64,000 nt of DNA from Marinomonas phaeophyticola. GTDB taxonomy: Bacteria > Pseudomonadota > Gammaproteobacteria > Pseudomonadales > Marinomonadaceae. Shown here piece after piece: positions 1 to 9,283 of the stretch (positions within the stretch are counted from its first letter, which is position 1; every line of letters begins with the position of its first letter). The notes beneath the pieces are model-generated. The model was given only the letters and a program-made list of their open reading frames with translations. It was not told where the DNA came from and made no database searches. The translations under genes were made by a program, and so were the position numbers. Where the stretch lies: assembly GCF_026966905.1 (NCBI RefSeq), contig NZ_JAPUBN010000013.1, forward strand, positions 124,001-188,000. The letters run 5' to 3'.

Positions 1-361
1 GCTTGCTTTACCACTCATTGCCGTAAGCTTCTTGCCTATATTGTTAGGGTTGGGTTGGCTGCTATCGTCTTTAGGTGTGTATCTTAGAGATCTAGGCCAT
101 GTCGTCGGGCTCATTTTAACGCCGCTTATGTTTCTTTCTCCGATTTTTTACCCTATTACCGCCTTACCCGAGTTTGTTCAAAGTCTCATGATATTTAATC
201 CACTGGCATTGATCATTGAATCGATTCGTAATGTGGTGTTAGAAGAGCAGTGGCCGAACTTCCTTGCCCTTGGTGGGTACTTTATTTGCAGCGGTTTCAT
301 TGCCCTTGTGGGTGCGGCCTGTTTCCACAAAACCCGAAAAGGCTTTGCCGATGTGCTCTGA
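1..361 (+). CDS. ABC-2 type polysaccharide export permease, C-terminal part
   Basis: This is the 3' end of an inner-membrane permease; the frame is open to the left edge of the window, so the start is missing. The visible ~119 residues hold three hydrophobic segments and the stretch GWLLSSLGVYLRDLGHVV followed by LSPIFYPITALPE, which is typical of the last helices of ABC-2 permeases (Wzm/KpsM type) that move lipid-linked O-antigen or capsule chains. The next gene is its ATPase, and its likely ATG overlaps this gene's stop codon, so the two are translationally coupled. The substrate cannot be told from the sequence. Confidence 0.85.
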   Translation, partial: LALPLIAVSFLPILLGLGWLLSSLGVYLRDLGHVVGLILTPLMFLSPIFYPITALPEFVQSLMIFNPLALIIESIRNVVLEEQWPNFLALGGYFICSGFIALVGAACFHKTRKGFADVL

Positions 362-3017
362 TCGCCATGTTTTGAAAACAGATTCTAAAGAAAACGAATG
401 TATGTCAACGAATACCTCATCTCAGCCTGCTTCTGCAAGCGCCAACCTGCCCAGTACCCAGTTGGCGTTGCGCGCGCTTGATCTCGGAAAAACGTATCAG
501 CTTTACAGCACCCCGTCAGACCGATTGAAGCAAATACTCTTTGGCAAAAAGAAACAGTACTTTAAAGAGTTTAGTGCCTTAAAGCGCATCAGTTTTGACT
601 TGCCAAAAGGTGAAGTGCTTGGATTAGTCGGACGTAATGGCGCAGGTAAGTCTACCTTGTTGCAATTGATCTGCGGCACCCTTACCGCGTCTCAAGGGGA
701 ATTGCAGGTTAATGGGCGCATTGCCGCTTTACTGGAGCTGGGGGCAGGGTTTAACCCACAATTTACCGGCCGCGAAAACATTTATTTATCCGCCACCGTG
801 ATGGGCATCAGTCGCCAAGAAATAGACGACAAAATAGAAAGCATCATTGAATTTTCAGGCATTCGTCCCTTTATCGAACAACCAGTGAGCACCTATTCCA
901 GTGGTATGTACGTTCGTTTGGCGTTCTCCGTGGCCACCAGTGTGGACCCTGATATTCTCGTTATAGACGAAGCCTTGTCCGTTGGAGATGGGGATTTCGC
1001 AAGACGTTCTTTCGAACGCATTATGTCCATGAAAGAAGCGGGCAAAACCATTCTTTTCTGCTCCCACTCTTTGTACCAAATAGAAGTGCTCTGTACCCAG
1101 GCCATTTGGATCGAAAAGGGTGAAGTGCGTGCAACAGGCTTACCCAGTGACGTAGTCCCTCAATACCAGAGCTTTTTAGACCAGCTAGGCGATTCAGAAG
1201 AGCAAGCCAAAGCACAAGCCAGAGAAAATAAGGCGCAGGCGGTTCTTGATGAGCAAGAACCTGTGACGGGTAAAGAGGACGCATCGGCGGTGAATCGCCC
1301 CTCTGAAACGCAAACCGAGACCGATAGTACCGGTGAGCTTCCACAAGAGAATACTCAGGTAAGCACGATTCAAGGGGATGAGAAGAAACAAACCGGTGTC
1401 GGTGCTCGCCTTACTCGTGTTACTGGAATGACTCACTCTCCCGATGGTTCGGTTGAATCAGGGAAAATCCTGAATCTAGAGAGTCGAACAACCGATGTTA
1501 CCATTGATGTGGAATTCCAATCCTATCTAACCGACGAAATTCCCCAGGTGGCGTTAGCCATACACAGTGCTGGCGGTCAATTGATTACCAGTTGTGGTTG
1601 TTGGGTGGATAATGTGACCCCCACACTGGATAAAGACGGTAAGGGTCGCATTCGAATTCATTATCCAAACATGCCTCTCTTTAAAGGCACCTATTATGTG
1701 GGTGTCTTATTGTTCTGCGAACGGGGATTGTTTTTGCATGATGAGGCGGATCCGGCGATCACCCTGCATGTGACTCAACCCAACCAAGAACGTGGGGTAG
1801 TGTACATCCCTCACACATGGCAAACCGATGGTTCTGATACGATCGCCGACACCCAATCAGAAGAAACCTGTTCAGGTATGAACAATCCGGCTTCCCGTTG
1901 GCATACCGAAGAGGCAAGTAATATACCTCCGCCACAATTGTTCCGTTTGTTCGAACGGTGTTTTGGTCACCCGTTAACGCCTGAGTTATGGCGTTGGAAA
2001 TATCAGCATGCCATCTCTCCTGGCGTAGCGGTATTAGAAAGAGAGCGTGTGGTGGCCTTTAATGGCGGTATGCCCCGTGCTGGATTGCTGTTTGGAGAGA
2101 ATAGCCACTTTGTACAGATGGGCGATATCATGGTGGACCCGAAAACACGTGGCGTCTTAACCAAAAAAGGCCCTTTTTACCTAGCAGTGCAGGCGTATTT
2201 AGAGAAAAATATTGGTGAAGGCAAGTGTTATTCCCACGGTTTTGGTTTTCCAAATGAACGCGCCTATTTAGTGGGTGAAAAACAAAACGTGTATGCCAAT
2301 ATTGATATTATCCAAGAACCGCATTGGCCTATCATTTATGAACCCACAGACAGTGGTCTAATGGATGACGCCGGTTTAGTGCAAAGCACCTTGAATCTAG
2401 ATTTAGAGCCATTAACCTGGTCCCTTGATCCAAGAGAAAATAGCCAAACGAATTACCAAATAGACCAGTTATGGCAAAAAATGTCTCTGTCTTTACGTCA
2501 TCTGGCTGTGGGTAATCGTGACAGTCGTTGGTTGCAATATCGTTATCACAATAAGCCTGATAATGATTATAAACTGTATTGGGTTAAACGTACTGCTCAC
2601 TCTGCCGTGAGAGGGAGCGCGGTGACAATGAATGAGCCTGTAACGAATGAATCAGCGGCAATCGATGGCACTCCTGCTACCGCTAATGCTCAAGCAAGGC
2701 TACTAGGGCTGATTGTAGTCAAGCATCATCCAGATCAAGGGGTAGAGTTGCTTGATTTCTTGTGTGAGAAACAAGATGCCGAGTGGATTATTTCAGCGGC
2801 ACAATTATTGGCTGGGCGTTTAGCGCCAAACTTAACCTCATCGTTTGATCTTTTTGCTTGGATGACACCCAGTGTTGTGTCATGGTTTGATCCATCAAAA
2901 GCAGAAATAAGAGCAACCCCTGTCATTATTCCGGGCTCTGCGCTCGATAACAAAGCGCATGCCCAGCAAATCAAAGGCAAGTGGTGGCTTCTTGGTGGAG
3001 ACAGTGACTTTCGATGA
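351..3017 (+). CDS. wzt: Wzt-like ABC transporter ATPase fused to a GNAT-type acyltransferase domain
   Basis: ATPase of a polysaccharide ABC exporter with extra domains, 888 aa. Residues ~40-290 form the nucleotide-binding domain: Walker A GRNGAGKST (~94), signature YSSGM (~182), Walker B ILVIDEA (~203). After an acidic, low-complexity linker (~290-345), residues ~349-490 look like the Wzt C-terminal beta-sandwich that reads the modified end of the glycan chain. Residues ~528-880 resemble GNAT-type transferases found in polysaccharide loci (start FGHPLTPELWRWKY, then a QMGDIMVDPKTRG-like acyl-CoA region and GFGFPNERAY). Typical Wzt proteins are about 400-470 aa, so this is a fusion. I chose the ATG at 351 because AAAAGG precedes it by 8 nt and it overlaps the permease stop; ATG 402 is the alternative. 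The stop overlaps the next ATG (ATGA). Confidence 0.8.
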   Translation: MCSDRHVLKTDSKENECMSTNTSSQPASASANLPSTQLALRALDLGKTYQLYSTPSDRLKQILFGKKKQYFKEFSALKRISFDLPKGEVLGLVGRNGAGKSTLLQLICGTLTASQGELQVNGRIAALLELGAGFNPQFTGRENIYLSATVMGISRQEIDDKIESIIEFSGIRPFIEQPVSTYSSGMYVRLAFSVATSVDPDILVIDEALSVGDGDFARRSFERIMSMKEAGKTILFCSHSLYQIEVLCTQAIWIEKGEVRATGLPSDVVPQYQSFLDQLGDSEEQAKAQARENKAQAVLDEQEPVTGKEDASAVNRPSETQTETDSTGELPQENTQVSTIQGDEKKQTGVGARLTRVTGMTHSPDGSVESGKILNLESRTTDVTIDVEFQSYLTDEIPQVALAIHSAGGQLITSCGCWVDNVTPTLDKDGKGRIRIHYPNMPLFKGTYYVGVLLFCERGLFLHDEADPAITLHVTQPNQERGVVYIPHTWQTDGSDTIADTQSEETCSGMNNPASRWHTEEASNIPPPQLFRLFERCFGHPLTPELWRWKYQHAISPGVAVLERERVVAFNGGMPRAGLLFGENSHFVQMGDIMVDPKTRGVLTKKGPFYLAVQAYLEKNIGEGKCYSHGFGFPNERAYLVGEKQNVYANIDIIQEPHWPIIYEPTDSGLMDDAGLVQSTLNLDLEPLTWSLDPRENSQTNYQIDQLWQKMSLSLRHLAVGNRDSRWLQYRYHNKPDNDYKLYWVKRTAHSAVRGSAVTMNEPVTNESAAIDGTPATANAQARLLGLIVVKHHPDQGVELLDFLCEKQDAEWIISAAQLLAGRLAPNLTSSFDLFAWMTPSVVSWFDPSKAEIRATPVIIPGSALDNKAHAQQIKGKWWLLGGDSDFR

Positions 3018-4135
3018 ACGACTCAAATGATTTTATAAAAAAGACGACAACCGTGCCTAATTTAGAACAATTCTTTATGCCATACACTAGTCAATTCTTA
3101 TTACCAGGAGAGGTCATCCCAGAAGGCAATGCACCGGCTAAACGCGTACTGGTGTTAGCGCCACACCCAGATGATGAAGTCTTTGGTTGTGGTGGGGCGG
3201 TTTCTCAGCTGGCCACCGCCCAAGCGGAGATCAAAACCTTAATACTCACTGACGGCTTAAGTGGTTTAGCTTCCCAAGACGCATCTCAATCCTCTCCCTC
3301 TCAGGCTTCACTATTAAATGAAGGGGCCGTTCAGGGCGTTAATATCCGCCGCCGAGAATCCATACAAGCCGCCCATTGCTTAGGGACGCCAAAGCCGATC
3401 TTTTTAGACCGTCAAGACGGTGCGTTAATGCAAGACGCAGACTTACTGACAGTGATTTTAGAGGCGATAGGCGATTTTCAGCCCGATTTAATTCTTGCCC
3501 CTTCCATATGGGAAATGCACCGAGACCATAGAGCGGTTTCTCAAGCGGGGTTAGCACTAGCGGCGCAATTACCCAGTGTGGCCAATATTGCCATGTATGA
3601 AGTGGGTGTGCCTTTGATCCCCAATGCCTTTATTGATATCAGTGAAACCGCCACCAAAAAATCCAGAGCCATGCGCTGTTTTGCATCGCAAAATTCACAG
3701 CAGTCTTATGCCGAGCAAATTCAAGGGCTAAACCGTTTTCGCAGCTACACTTTAGGTATGCAAGTAAAAGCGGCTGAGGCTTACCATATTGTTGCCAAAG
3801 TAAATGTGGCGGACTTTATGACCCAGCACCCTCAGGACATTAATAACCATGCCTTGTTTCAAGCGGAACAACATCTTGCTGTGTTTCAGCAGCAGTTGCA
3901 GCAGCAATCGTTAGAGATTGAACCGCTTAGAAAAACACGGCAGTTATTGGAAGAGGAGAATACCGCCCTGATGCAAGCGAACCTGCAGCAACAAGAAGCG
4001 CATCAAGCGGATAAAGAGCATTTAGAGAATGCTCAAATTAAGCTTGCTCAAATAGAGGAACACATTTCTGTCATGGAAAGCACCCTCAGCTGGAGAATGA
4101 CAGCCCCACTGCGCTGGATTCGTCGATACATATAA
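3014..4135 (+). CDS. PIG-L family deacetylase with C-terminal coiled coil
   Basis: Predicted zinc-dependent N-acetylglucosamine-type deacetylase (LmbE/PIG-L family), 373 aa. The metal-binding motif APHPDDEVFGCGG lies at ~51-63 and the second histidine cluster EMHRDHRAVS at ~167-176. Residues ~280-350 are rich in Gln/Glu/Leu and read as a coiled coil. The end, ESTLSWRMTAPLRWIRRY, resembles the short tail seen on many bacterial polysaccharide glycosyltransferases, which suggests recruitment to the same surface-glycan machinery. The gene starts inside the stop codon of the Wzt fusion, so it is the last gene of that operon and probably trims an N-acetyl group on the exported glycan or its precursor. 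The sugar substrate is unknown. Confidence 0.8.
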   Translation: MNDSNDFIKKTTTVPNLEQFFMPYTSQFLLPGEVIPEGNAPAKRVLVLAPHPDDEVFGCGGAVSQLATAQAEIKTLILTDGLSGLASQDASQSSPSQASLLNEGAVQGVNIRRRESIQAAHCLGTPKPIFLDRQDGALMQDADLLTVILEAIGDFQPDLILAPSIWEMHRDHRAVSQAGLALAAQLPSVANIAMYEVGVPLIPNAFIDISETATKKSRAMRCFASQNSQQSYAEQIQGLNRFRSYTLGMQVKAAEAYHIVAKVNVADFMTQHPQDINNHALFQAEQHLAVFQQQLQQQSLEIEPLRKTRQLLEEENTALMQANLQQQEAHQADKEHLENAQIKLAQIEEHISVMESTLSWRMTAPLRWIRRYI

Positions 4136-4665
4136 AAATGCCCTCTAGGTGGTTTTTTAGACGGAAAAATATTTTTTTCATGCCAAAGGTTACAAAAGAT
4201 TGCATTTATTATCGTACTTATGACAATCTTACCCCCGTTTGTGTCCTGCTTAGTCTGGTGGATGTTATACATCGACCTAATATAGAAGGCACGCAACGGG
4301 TTAAATTAGACGAAAACAAAGAAAAAAGAGTAATGTGCGTTCGTGTGATGCTCATCACATAACAAAAAACCTAACTCAACTATTCTTTGCACAGTCTAGG
4401 GTGATATTTGAAATGTCACCAAAGTGTCATAGATAGAAGTAATACTTTTTACTGTTCTGAAGTCGGCTTTTAACTAAGCATGATTAGTACATCAGAAGAG
4501 AATTAGAAAAGACATTACAACTTAAGTAGGAATGTGAAACAAAGAACGTCATTAGACGTGACCAGTATCACAAACGGCACCACACAGCGGTGCTATTCTT
4601 ACATGATGCTAAGTATTACTACTCGTGTCCCATTGTGGTGGCCGAGTAATAACCGTTAATTTTGT

Positions 4666-4688
4666 ATGATCATCATGAGGATGATCAT
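4666..4688. promoter_or_regulatory. 9-bp perfect inverted repeat in S-layer gene leader
   Basis: ATGATCATC and GATGATCAT face each other across a 5-base loop (ATGAG), 38 bases before the start codon at 4727. It may form an mRNA hairpin or bind a regulator. There is no T-run after it, so it is not an intrinsic terminator. Confidence 0.45.
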
Positions 4689-4704
4689 GAAAATTAATAA
4701 CCAA

Positions 4705-4718
4705 CCTTGATCAAGGAG
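4705..4718 (+). promoter_or_regulatory. Shine-Dalgarno inside a 12-bp palindrome
   Basis: CCTTGATCAAGG is a perfect palindrome whose right half supplies AAGGAG, the ribosome-binding site of the gene at 4727 (8-nt spacing). The left half can pair with the SD, so it could limit translation or dimerise the transcript. Role inferred only. Confidence 0.5.
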
Positions 4719-4726
4719 TTTTATAA

Positions 4727-7700
4727 ATGGCTATCACGCTATCACAACGTACAGACCTTATTACTGCACTAGTAGGTCTTTTTGACGCAGCACCATCTTC
4801 TGAATTGTTGACTGGCTTCGTAGCTGGCATGGATTCAGGGGCTACTGTTGATTCTATGGTAAATAACTGGGGCAATTCAGCTGAATTCGCTGCTCTTTAC
4901 CCAACTTACCTAACAAACGAAGAGTTTGCAGCGAAGTTTGTTAAAGCGCTTACTGGCAGCAACCTTGATGCAGCTGGCGTTACATTAGCAAACGATTTCG
5001 TTCTTGCTCAAATCAATGGCGGCGCAACGCAAGCTGAAGCAGCCCTTACGGCCATTCGCGTTTTGTCTACTGTTGACGTTACTGACGCGGTTTACGGTGC
5101 AGCAGCACAGCAACTGTTAAACAAAGTTGACGTAGCGACTCACTTCGCAACAACTCAAAACATCACTGATGCAACGTTTGCACAATTACGTGATGTAGTG
5201 ACTGGTGTAACAGCTGACACTCAAACAGTGACAGACAAAAAAGTATTGATCGATGCCGGTGTTGATTCACTTCAGCAATACCTAACAACAGGTCAAGATA
5301 TATTGACTGGTTCAATAGGTTCTGATTTGTTTGTTGCGACCTATTTCGACAACCAAAACACCCTACAGTCTGGTGACATCATCAATGGTGGTACTGGTGT
5401 AGATACATTAGCAGCGAAAATTGGCAACTCAGCCGATTATGCAATCAACGTTGAAACACAAGGCGTTGAAATTGCGAAATTCCAAGCACAAGCGGTTGCA
5501 GAAGATTCTTCTGACAACGAAATTGCCGGTGATCGTCCTGGAAACAGTGATCTAACTAAAGTAGACACTAACGGTTCAGCCGCTGTTGATGCACAAGACA
5601 TGGAAGGCACTAGCCAATTCTGGTCTACTAACTCACGTGCGGATTTGGTTATCGAAGACGTTCGTAACAACTCACACGAAACAACCATCGTAATGCAAGA
5701 CACAGATGCGGGCGATGTTGACTACGCGGTTTACTTCGATACTCAGCACATCACTAAACCTGGTGCGACAGTTGAAACTAGCCTATACCTAGAGATTTTG
5801 GATCTTGAAGCGGCGGCTGCGACAGGTGACAAACTAACAAACAACCCATACGTAGGCGTAAAAATCTCCGTTGGTGGTGTTGAGTACTCTATCGTTGGTG
5901 ATACCGCTATCACAACAACTTACCAAGATCTAGTAGATGCCTTAAATGCTGCATTGACTTTGCAAGGTCTGACGTCTGTAAAAGCGTCTTTGGGTCAAAC
6001 TTTCTCTAAGTTTAACTCTGACGATGGTTTGAAATACGATGGTACAACAATCGTTTTGACGAACTCAGGTTCTGAAGCCTTGACAGGTATCGGTTGGGTA
6101 GTAAACGGTACAGTACCAAGCGACACCAACGTTCACACCGCGATTAAAGACGTAGACCCTTCTGTTTCTACTGAATTAACTCAAGTAAACATGATCGTTG
6201 ATAACGTAGGTCGTGGTTCTGAGTCGGGTGATTTCCGTGTAGGCAACATGTCTACTGGCGATTCTGGCTCTAACGGCATCCAACAATTCAACCTAGAAGT
6301 TCAACGTTCTAGCTGGATCACGTCTTTGTCTACAACGTCTAACGATTTAGAAGTCGTTAACGTAGTAAACGACGGCAACCACAATGGCGACCTTCGCATT
6401 GGCGACAACAAAGATAACGACGGTTACACTGGTCTAGAAGACGTGCGTGTATTTAACGCGTCTGCAATGACAGGTTCGGTTACTCTTGAAGCCGACGTGG
6501 ATGCGGACGTTATCGCGAAATACGATAACCTAAAAGACACGCAAAACGGTGTTGAAAACGACAACATCGAGTTTTCTTACACGACTGGTTCTGGTGCAGA
6601 CGTTATCGATTTCACTATCTCTGAAGAAGCCATTTCTTATGAAGATTTAGAATTAGCGATCGAAACAGGCGCAGGTAACGATCTTGTTAACTTCAAAGTT
6701 GAAAACTCTAATAGCACTTTGAATGCTAACTGGCACACAGATCAAGCGGCGCTTAACAACATTGTAATCTCTACAGGCGCTGGTGATGACACTGTCCGTG
6801 CTTTTGGTGATGGTGAAGTAACTATCTCTACAGGTGCTGGTAACGATACGGTTTACTCTGATAACTCTGGTCTTCCGACTCAAGCAGCGACTTGGATTTA
6901 CAATGCTGCAAATACAGTTATTGGTGATATTCAAGGTTCTGGTGCAGGTTCTAAATTCTTTGTTACTGATGAAGCAACAGTAACAGTGACGTTCTCTGAT
7001 TCAATTGATGGAGCTCTTGCTGTAAATGGAACTTCTGGGCATGAAGTGGTTATCGACTTAAGTGCTGTATCTGTTAATAATGTTACAGATAATGCGGGTG
7101 TTAACCAGGCCATCAAGAGTGCGATTAACTCTGATCCAGTATTAAACAAGGTATTAAAAGCAGAAGATGGCCCTAACCATTCTCTTGTTATTACCTCTTT
7201 GATTGATGGCGAATTTGATAATACTGATTTAGCAATTCATCTAAACACTCTTGGATACAGCAGAGCTTCTACTGCTGTAGCCCAAACAGCTATTGTAGCT
7301 GCTGATATTAGTGCAACTGAGTTGAAAAATTACCAAACATTTGTGAATGATTCTAGTAAACTTGCGGGTGATGTTATTGGTGCAGTAGCTACTGGCGCAG
7401 CAGCAGCCGTTAACTTCGCCACTACTGAAGAAGTTGTTGTTACCCTTGCTAATGGTGCCGATGCTACTACAGGTGGAAGTGTACTATCTTTTGATGGCTT
7501 CTCACTTACAGTTGCTGATAGTTCTACTGCTATTGCTAATGCTACTGCTTTCACTGCGGCTTACAATGCAAGTGCAAATGCAAATTACGTTGCTGTTGAT
7601 GATCTTGCAGGTGGCATCACGTTTACAGCTAAAAACTTAACATCAGGTGCAGAATTTACGGCTACTGGTGATGAGGTAACTGTTTCACAAGCTGATCCAG

Positions 7701-8416
7701 TTGCAGGTAATGACATCTCAGGTGTTAAGTCTAATGAAGAAGCAAATAACAATACCATTAACGTAGGTACTGGCAGTGATGTTGTTGTCCTTTCAACTCA
7801 TGATGATAGTGCAGAAACAATTGTATTTACTGGTACTAATCAAGGTGTAGTTGATATCTTCAACTTTGATGATGCTAATGATATGCTTGACTTCTCTGCA
7901 TACCTAACTACTAAGGTATATAATGGTGGTTCATCAAGTGTTATATCACAAACAACATATGATGCTGATGGCGTTGCAGGTGGTCCCGTATTAGGTTATG
8001 ACGCAGCTGCTAACTCATTATCTGCAAATGATGTAACTATTATTGATATGACTTTTGATATCAATAATAAAACGCTTACTGATACATTTGCAGGTCTTAA
8101 TGCTGATAACCTTAAAGCGGCATTAACAGCAGTAGATCTTGATGGTTATGCTGGTACTGGTGCAAGCACTGCAGCTACTGCTACAACAGCAGGAACAGTT
8201 GTTGCTCTTGAAGCAAATGTTGCTAATCTAGTTGGTACAAACCTAGAATCTGTTGTTATGATCGAAAATGATGATAACTTAGGTGAATACAAAGTATTCC
8301 ACATTACTTCTACTCAAGCTACTGCGGCAGTAAATGCTGTAACAGGAGTTGAGTTGATTGGTACTGTTGACTTTGGTGCAAGTGTCACATTAACTGATGC
8401 ATTAATTGCAGGTTAA
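4727..8416 (+). CDS. RTX/S-layer-like surface protein, 1229 aa
   Basis: Very large acidic protein, poor in Cys, rich in Ala/Thr/Asp/Asn, with no N-terminal signal peptide. Residues 1-~170 form a helical N-terminal domain shared with the paralogue at 10478. Glycine-aspartate calcium-binding-like motifs recur: GGTGVDTL (~223), GAGNDLVNF (~649), GAGDDTV (~685), GAGNDTV (~704), GTGSDVV (~1013). The C-terminus is hydrophobic and uncharged (LTDALIAG). This pattern fits S-layer or RTX proteins exported by a type I system, whose genes are not in the window. Against the paralogue, residues ~715-1008 are an extra segment, and from ~6860 onward Asn/Asp codons shift from AAC/GAC to AAT/GAT. Transcription ends at a strong hairpin just downstream. 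Likely the main cell-surface layer; exact function unproven. Confidence 0.7.
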   Translation: MAITLSQRTDLITALVGLFDAAPSSELLTGFVAGMDSGATVDSMVNNWGNSAEFAALYPTYLTNEEFAAKFVKALTGSNLDAAGVTLANDFVLAQINGGATQAEAALTAIRVLSTVDVTDAVYGAAAQQLLNKVDVATHFATTQNITDATFAQLRDVVTGVTADTQTVTDKKVLIDAGVDSLQQYLTTGQDILTGSIGSDLFVATYFDNQNTLQSGDIINGGTGVDTLAAKIGNSADYAINVETQGVEIAKFQAQAVAEDSSDNEIAGDRPGNSDLTKVDTNGSAAVDAQDMEGTSQFWSTNSRADLVIEDVRNNSHETTIVMQDTDAGDVDYAVYFDTQHITKPGATVETSLYLEILDLEAAAATGDKLTNNPYVGVKISVGGVEYSIVGDTAITTTYQDLVDALNAALTLQGLTSVKASLGQTFSKFNSDDGLKYDGTTIVLTNSGSEALTGIGWVVNGTVPSDTNVHTAIKDVDPSVSTELTQVNMIVDNVGRGSESGDFRVGNMSTGDSGSNGIQQFNLEVQRSSWITSLSTTSNDLEVVNVVNDGNHNGDLRIGDNKDNDGYTGLEDVRVFNASAMTGSVTLEADVDADVIAKYDNLKDTQNGVENDNIEFSYTTGSGADVIDFTISEEAISYEDLELAIETGAGNDLVNFKVENSNSTLNANWHTDQAALNNIVISTGAGDDTVRAFGDGEVTISTGAGNDTVYSDNSGLPTQAATWIYNAANTVIGDIQGSGAGSKFFVTDEATVTVTFSDSIDGALAVNGTSGHEVVIDLSAVSVNNVTDNAGVNQAIKSAINSDPVLNKVLKAEDGPNHSLVITSLIDGEFDNTDLAIHLNTLGYSRASTAVAQTAIVAADISATELKNYQTFVNDSSKLAGDVIGAVATGAAAAVNFATTEEVVVTLANGADATTGGSVLSFDGFSLTVADSSTAIANATAFTAAYNASANANYVAVDDLAGGITFTAKNLTSGAEFTATGDEVTVSQADPVAGNDISGVKSNEEANNNTINVGTGSDVVVLSTHDDSAETIVFTGTNQGVVDIFNFDDANDMLDFSAYLTTKVYNGGSSSVISQTTYDADGVAGGPVLGYDAAANSLSANDVTIIDMTFDINNKTLTDTFAGLNADNLKAALTAVDLDGYAGTGASTAATATTAGTVVALEANVANLVGTNLESVVMIENDDNLGEYKVFHITSTQATAAVNAVTGVELIGTVDFGASVTLTDALIAG

Positions 8417-8464
8417 TTAGAAGTTTACTTTTATATCTTTGATATAAAGTAACTTTGAATTAAG

Positions 8465-8498
8465 AAACCCCTATCTCTTTTGAGGTAGGGGTTTTTTT
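8465..8498 (+). terminator. Intrinsic terminator after the S-layer-like gene
   Basis: AAACCCCTATCTC pairs with GAGGTAGGGGTTT across a TTTT loop and is followed by a run of Ts. It lies 50 bases after the stop codon at 8416. Confidence 0.9.
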
Positions 8499-8536
8499 GT
8501 GTCTGCTCTTTGTCAGCTTTACAATTGACATCAATT

Positions 8537-9100
8537 GGACACCGGTTTTATAGGACACCCAACATTAGTTTTATTTGGTTTTATAGGACACCCAAAAGGT
8601 TTTATAGGACACCCAAAATAGTTTTATGGGACACCCACCAAGTTTTATGAGACCAGGTTTTATAGGACACCCAACATTGAAACTCAATAAATAGCTTGTT
8701 TTATAGGGTTTTATAGGACACCCAACATTGAAGGTTCAACTGAAAAGTTTTATGGGACACCCACCCAGTTTTATAACATCGGTTTTATAGGACACCCAAC
8801 ATTAAAACTCAATAAATAGCTTGAATCATTTCATTAAAAGCAAAACAAGAAGGAAAACCTGAAATTCAGGTAGAGAGTCGATAAGAGGGTATCTTGGTGC
8901 TAATCATCCCAATACATAAGTGCATAAGATCACTTACTTTTGCATAAGTGCCTTTTGGAAAGCAGTAAAATGTGTGGTGACGGCTAAGCCAGTAAACGGC
9001 AACAGCGTTTATTCGGCCTAGATCTTGGTTGGGCGTTTTTATAACGAGAGGGTTTTATAGGACACCCAACATTGGTTTTAGGTTTTATAGGACACCCAAC
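8537..9100 (-). repeat. GACACCC repeat cluster A (10 copies)
   Basis: Ten copies of the core GACACCC lie at 8554, 8587, 8608, 8630, 8666, 8717, 8756, 8791, 9061 and 9091 (start positions). Nearly all carry the flank TTTTATAGG or TTTTATGG on the left and often AACATT on the right. The spacing is irregular (21 to 270 bases). The cluster sits directly downstream of a RAYT gene on the minus strand, where the core reads GGGTGTCC. No stable hairpin is built into the unit. Confidence 0.9.
8791..9060 (-). mobile_element. Truncated RAYT 3'-end copy bounded by GACACCC cores
   Basis: Bases 8791-9046 repeat 9091-9346 at an exact offset of 300 bases with scattered substitutions. Copy 8791-9046 carries the last ~20 codons of the RAYT gene (encoding PRSRPNKRCCRLLA, at 8984-9046) plus its 3' flank, but no more of the gene. 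It starts at one GACACCC and ends just before the next (9061), so it looks like a 270-bp non-autonomous derivative. A third, shorter fragment (8666-8697) holds only the outer 32 bases. Confidence 0.75.
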
Positions 9101-9283
9101 ATTGAAACTCAATAAAGAGCTTGAATCATTTCATTAAAAGCAAAACAAGAAGGAAAACCTGAAATTCAGGTAGAGAGTCGATGAAAGGGTATCTTGGTGC
9201 TAATCATCCCAATACATAAGTGCATAAGGTCACTTACTTTTGTATAAGTGTGTTTTCGAAAACAATAAAATGTGTGGTGATGG

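Larger units (their letters stand above)
4136..4726. other. Long intergenic region upstream of the S-layer-like gene
   Basis: 591 bases with no convincing gene. A short hairpin (GCACC/GGTGC near 4567-4583), a 9-bp inverted repeat and a palindrome at the ribosome-binding site (listed separately) are visible. A long 5' leader is common for very highly expressed surface-layer genes, so this region probably carries the promoter and a structured leader for the next gene; no confident -35/-10 pair was identified. Confidence 0.5.

Noticed and set aside
4138..4362. Possible 74-aa gene after the PIG-L gene
   Set aside because: Low-complexity start, no SD, no family features; treated as non-coding leader region.
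8537..9100. Plasmid or phage replication iterons
   Set aside because: Irregular spacing, no replication initiator gene nearby, and the same core occurs at five other chromosomal loci.
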